Assembly (NCBI GenBank): GCA_016215625.1 | Contig: JACRIW010000031.1 | Coordinates: 54,642-118,641 of the forward strand | Reading direction: 5' to 3' | DNA length: 64,000 nucleotides | Source: Candidatus Eiseniibacteriota bacterium | GTDB lineage: Bacteria; Eisenbacteria; RBG-16-71-46 | In this document: positions 61,626-64,000 of the stretch, piece after piece | Numbering within the stretch: the stretch's first letter is position 1 | Layout: each line of letters begins with the position of its first letter | Translations under genes and position numbers: made by a program | Notes under the pieces: generated by a model | What the model was told of the DNA's origin: nothing | Seen by the model: only the letters and a program-made list of their open reading frames with translations | Databases searched by the model: none

Positions 61626-62956
61626 CGGAGCGTCCCCGCGGCGCGCGCGCGGTCGAGCAGCGCGAGCCCTTCGCGGCGCGACTCGGCGACGACGGCGAGC
61701 GGATCCATCGTCTTCCAGTCGCCCCAGTCGTAGAGCACCTTGCCCGCGCACATCGTGAGCGTGACGTCGGACGAGTTCGCGCCGTGCACGAGCGCGGTGT
61801 ACGGATCGTCGAGCCCGAACGGCGCGCAGCGCGGCGTGGACACGTCCACGACCGCGATGTCCGCCTGCTTGCCGCATTCGAGCGAGCCGATCTCGCGGAA
61901 CAGCCCGAGCGCGCGGGCGCCGTCGCACGTGGCGAGCGCGACGACGTCGCGCGCGCTCATGGGATCGTCGCGGTGCTTCACGCGGTTGATCCCGGCGGCG
62001 AGGCCCATCTCGGTGAACGTGTCGAGCCGGTTGTTGCACGCGGCGCCGTCGGAGCCGAGGCCGCAGCGGATGCCGTGGCGCTTCCAGGCGGCGACGTCGG
62101 CCCAGCCCGAAGCGAGCTTCATGTTCGAGCCCGGGCAGTGCACGAGCGCGGCGTCGGCGCGCGCCATGATGCCCATCTCTTCCTCGTCGAGCCACACGCC
62201 GTGCGCGCCGACGAACCGCTCGCTCAGCACGCCGTGCTTCTCGAAGTACGGCGTCGCGTGGACACCGACCGCGCCCTTGACCGCGGCGCCCTCGGTCGGC
62301 GCCTCGGCGATGTGCGTGTGGATGAGCATGCCGCGCTCGCGCGAGACCGCAGCGACGTCGTGCCACAGCCCTTCGGAGCACGACAGGATGAAGCGCGGCG
62401 CGAGCGAGACGTGCAGCCGGCCGTCGCCCGCGCGGTCGTAGCGCCTGGCGATCGCGAGCGTGTCGTCGAGCTGCGCGCGCGCGGGACGCAGCATGCCGTC
62501 CGGCACGCCCTCGCCCGCGTCCATGAGCGCCGGGCCGAAGACGGCGCGGACGCCCATGTCGATCAGCGTCTCGGCCACCACGTCGGTGTGGTGGACCGTG
62601 CCCATGTCGTTGATGGTCGTGACGCCGCCGGCGATCAGTTCGCAGAGCCCGAGGCGAACGGACGCCGCCATGGAATCGGGCGTGTGCTGCATCTCGAGCG
62701 GCCAGATGCGCTCACGCAACCAGAGCAGCAGGTCGCTCTGCTCGGCGGCGCCGCGGAACAGCGTCTGGCAGAGGTGCATGTGGCCGTGGACGAAGCCGGG
62801 CAGCACGAGGGCGCCACGGGCGTCGAAGCGGCGGAGTTCGGCGTCGGGACCGAGGCGCTCGAGGATCGGAGCGACGTCCGAGCCGATCGCCAGGATGCGG
62901 TCGTCCAGCACGAGCAGGTCGCCCTGCTCGATCCGGCCGGCGGCATCCATGCACAC
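61622..62956 (-). CDS. Amidohydrolase, S-adenosylhomocysteine/5'-deoxyadenosine deaminase-like
   Basis: At least 444 residues. Metal ligands: GFVHGHMHL (HxH), HTHIAE, GAHGVW and LGSDGAAC. The nearest families are MtaD/SAH deaminases and atrazine chlorohydrolase-like enzymes. The start is not obvious: the first ATG/GTG is GTG 62956, which would cut off the conserved first strand. In frame upstream is a CTG at 62989 with GGAGG seven bases ahead, giving MRYFHIHGGTLVCMDA, which is the expected N-terminus. I list the conservative start. Coupled to the downstream amidohydrolase. Confidence 0.88.
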   Translation of the reverse strand: MCMDAAGRIEQGDLLVLDDRILAIGSDVAPILERLGPDAELRRFDARGALVLPGFVHGHMHLCQTLFRGAAEQSDLLLWLRERIWPLEMQHTPDSMAASVRLGLCELIAGGVTTINDMGTVHHTDVVAETLIDMGVRAVFGPALMDAGEGVPDGMLRPARAQLDDTLAIARRYDRAGDGRLHVSLAPRFILSCSEGLWHDVAAVSRERGMLIHTHIAEAPTEGAAVKGAVGVHATPYFEKHGVLSERFVGAHGVWLDEEEMGIMARADAALVHCPGSNMKLASGWADVAAWKRHGIRCGLGSDGAACNNRLDTFTEMGLAAGINRVKHRDDPMSARDVVALATCDGARALGLFREIGSLECGKQADIAVVDVSTPRCAPFGLDDPYTALVHGANSSDVTLTMCAGKVLYDWGDWKTMDPLAVVAESRREGLALLDRARAAGTLR

Positions 62957-63176
62957 CAGCGTCCCGCCATGAATGTGGAAGTAACGCAGAAACTCGCCTC
63001 CGTGCGAGACCCGAGGGGGACGGCATCCTTGCCGTCGGAGTGGCCCGGAGCAGAGTCGCGCCCGGCGCGGGGCGAGTCAAGCAATTCGATGAGCGCTTCG
63101 AGGTGCGAAGCGTGCTCGCCGCGTGACTCGCGCACCCTCCCTGGTTCATCATGCATGCACTGGAGGATTCCCCCGC

Positions 63177-63743
63177 ATGCGCCGCGTCCGGTTGTTCATC
63201 GCCTCGAGTCTCGACGGATACATCGCGGGACCGAACGAGTCGCTCGACTGGTTGTTCACCGACGAGGATTACGGGTACGACGCGTTCATCGAGCAGGTGG
63301 ACGTGCTCGCGATGGGCCGTCGCACGTTCGAGACCGTGCTCGGCTTCGGTGAGTGGCCGTACGCGGGCAAGCGCACGTTCGTGTTCTCGCGCAGCGAGAA
63401 CCCGCCGCTCGATCCGCGCGTGACGTACACGTCGCAGACGCCGGGCGAATGGCTGGCGGAGCGTTACGCCGAGCTGGCGACGCACCGGAGCGCCTCCGGC
63501 GCTCCCGGCGCCGGAGGCGCCGACCCTGCCAAGGATATTTGGCTCGTCGGTGGCGGCGAGCTCATCCGCGGCTTTCTCGACGAGTTCCTCGTGGACGAGC
63601 TGATCGTCGCCGTCCATCCCGTCGTGCTCGGCGGCGGCACCCCGCTGATTCCCGCGGGCACGCACCGCCACCGGCTGCGCCTCGTGTCCCAGCAGGCGTT
63701 CGACTCCGGGCTCGTGCAGCTGCACTACGTCGTGCAGCGCTGA
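63177..63743 (+). CDS. DHFR/RibD C-terminal-like reductase
   Basis: 188 residues. RRVRLFIASSLDGYIAGPNE, VLAMGRRTFETVLGF and the nucleotide loop DIWLVGGGELIRGF fit the YyaP/RibD-C branch of dihydrofolate reductase-fold proteins. It binds NADPH; the natural substrate is unknown. It carries a Gly/Ala-rich insert (SASGAPGAGGADPAK, about 104-120) encoded by two adjacent GC palindromes (63488-63521). ATG 63177 is used rather than the longer frame to 63123, whose extra residues are not conserved. Confidence 0.85.
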   Translation: MRRVRLFIASSLDGYIAGPNESLDWLFTDEDYGYDAFIEQVDVLAMGRRTFETVLGFGEWPYAGKRTFVFSRSENPPLDPRVTYTSQTPGEWLAERYAELATHRSASGAPGAGGADPAKDIWLVGGGELIRGFLDEFLVDELIVAVHPVVLGGGTPLIPAGTHRHRLRLVSQQAFDSGLVQLHYVVQR

Positions 63744-63766
63744 AGCACCCTTCGAAAGGACGATTC

Positions 63767-64000
63767 ATGCAGCGCGCGGCACTCAAGTTCGGCGGCACGT
63801 CGGTCGGCATCGCGTCCAACTTCGCCCAGGCGCAGGGCCTCGTGCTCGTGCGCGCGAAGCAGGACGCGAAACCGCCCATCGTGATCGTCAGCGCGCTGAC
63901 CGGCGTGACCAACCTGCTCGTGGACTATGCGGCGCTGCCCTCCAAGCGCGCGGCGGCCGCGGCGCAGGTCGAACATCGGCACACGGCGTTCGCGGCGGAG
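63767..64000 (+). CDS. Aspartate kinase (5' part; cut by window end)
   Basis: 78 codons are present. LKFGGTSVG (residues 6-14) is the aspartokinase signature, followed by VIVSALTGVTNLL, where VSAL/VSAM is also conserved. It phosphorylates aspartate, first step of Lys/Met/Thr synthesis. AAAGGA is six bases before the ATG. Whether it is fused to homoserine dehydrogenase or another enzyme cannot be seen. Confidence 0.9.
   Translation, partial: MQRAALKFGGTSVGIASNFAQAQGLVLVRAKQDAKPPIVIVSALTGVTNLLVDYAALPSKRAAAAAQVEHRHTAFAAE

Overview
The window is a very GC-rich stretch of bacterial chromosome with dense, mostly single-gene or short-operon coding. Outer-membrane beta-barrels, a TolC-type channel, many Sec signal peptides and several lipoboxes show a diderm (Gram-negative type) cell. 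The mix of ECF sigma/anti-sigma pairs, a CHAT-domain protease, secreted hypothetical proteins and uncharacterised barrels fits an uncultured soil or sediment phylum (Eisenbacteria, Gemmatimonadota or Myxococcota-like). The phylum is an inference. No rRNA or tRNA gene, insertion sequence, prophage or CRISPR array was recognised.

Layout. 1-4.7 kb: a metal P1B-type ATPase (3' end outside the window), a glycosidase-like lipoprotein, an anchored HMA-like protein and an ArsR/AHSA1 pair whose perfect operator palindrome spans the ArsR start codon. 4.7-9.4 kb: a complete tripartite drug-efflux operon (TetR, TolC, HlyD, MFS) with a TetR-type operator. 9.5-15.7 kb: a secreted barrel-like protein, the TldD/TldE protease pair, a Tat-exported nitroreductase-like protein and a Mut7-C RNase-like protein. 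15.66-16.0 kb: a non-coding stretch with nested hairpins and an intrinsic-type terminator, a candidate small RNA. 16.0-18.0 kb: a GT2 glycosyltransferase and a WecA/MraY-type transferase (envelope glycan). 18-28 kb: secreted proteins, barrels, a DinB-like protein, an Eis-type acetyltransferase, a hotdog thioesterase and an operon of a two-lobed retropepsin-PDZ protein with a large lipoprotein.

28.3-34.1 kb: a DsbD / DUF255-thioredoxin redox operon and an ECF sigma/anti-sigma pair divergent from a small membrane protein. 34.1-41.5 kb: an M28 glutamate-carboxypeptidase-like enzyme, a DMT exporter, and the YhaN/YhaO (SbcC/SbcD-like) ATPase-nuclease pair. 41.8-46.6 kb: a three-gene operon of ECF sigma factor, double zinc-finger anti-sigma-like membrane protein and secreted CHAT protease, the most system-like module here. 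47-51.2 kb: a TPR membrane protein, an SppA peptidase with an unusual N-terminal extension, and endonuclease III. 51.2-52.65 kb: a PLD-like protein of visibly lower GC next to a non-coding segment with two perfect palindromes (38 and 22 bp), probably acquired DNA.

52.6-58.6 kb: barrels, a LolA-like plus barrel pair, small secreted and membrane proteins, a GNAT enzyme, an esterase and a half-length TauE/SafE protein. 58.6-64 kb: a NYN nuclease-like protein, a cohesin-like lipoprotein, two overlapping amidohydrolases (the second probably starting at a CTG codon), a DHFR/RibD-C-like reductase and the start of an aspartate kinase.

Where translation signals allowed, start codons were moved inward from the longest open frame. 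Because of the GC content, many long open frames on the opposite strand are shadows and are not listed.
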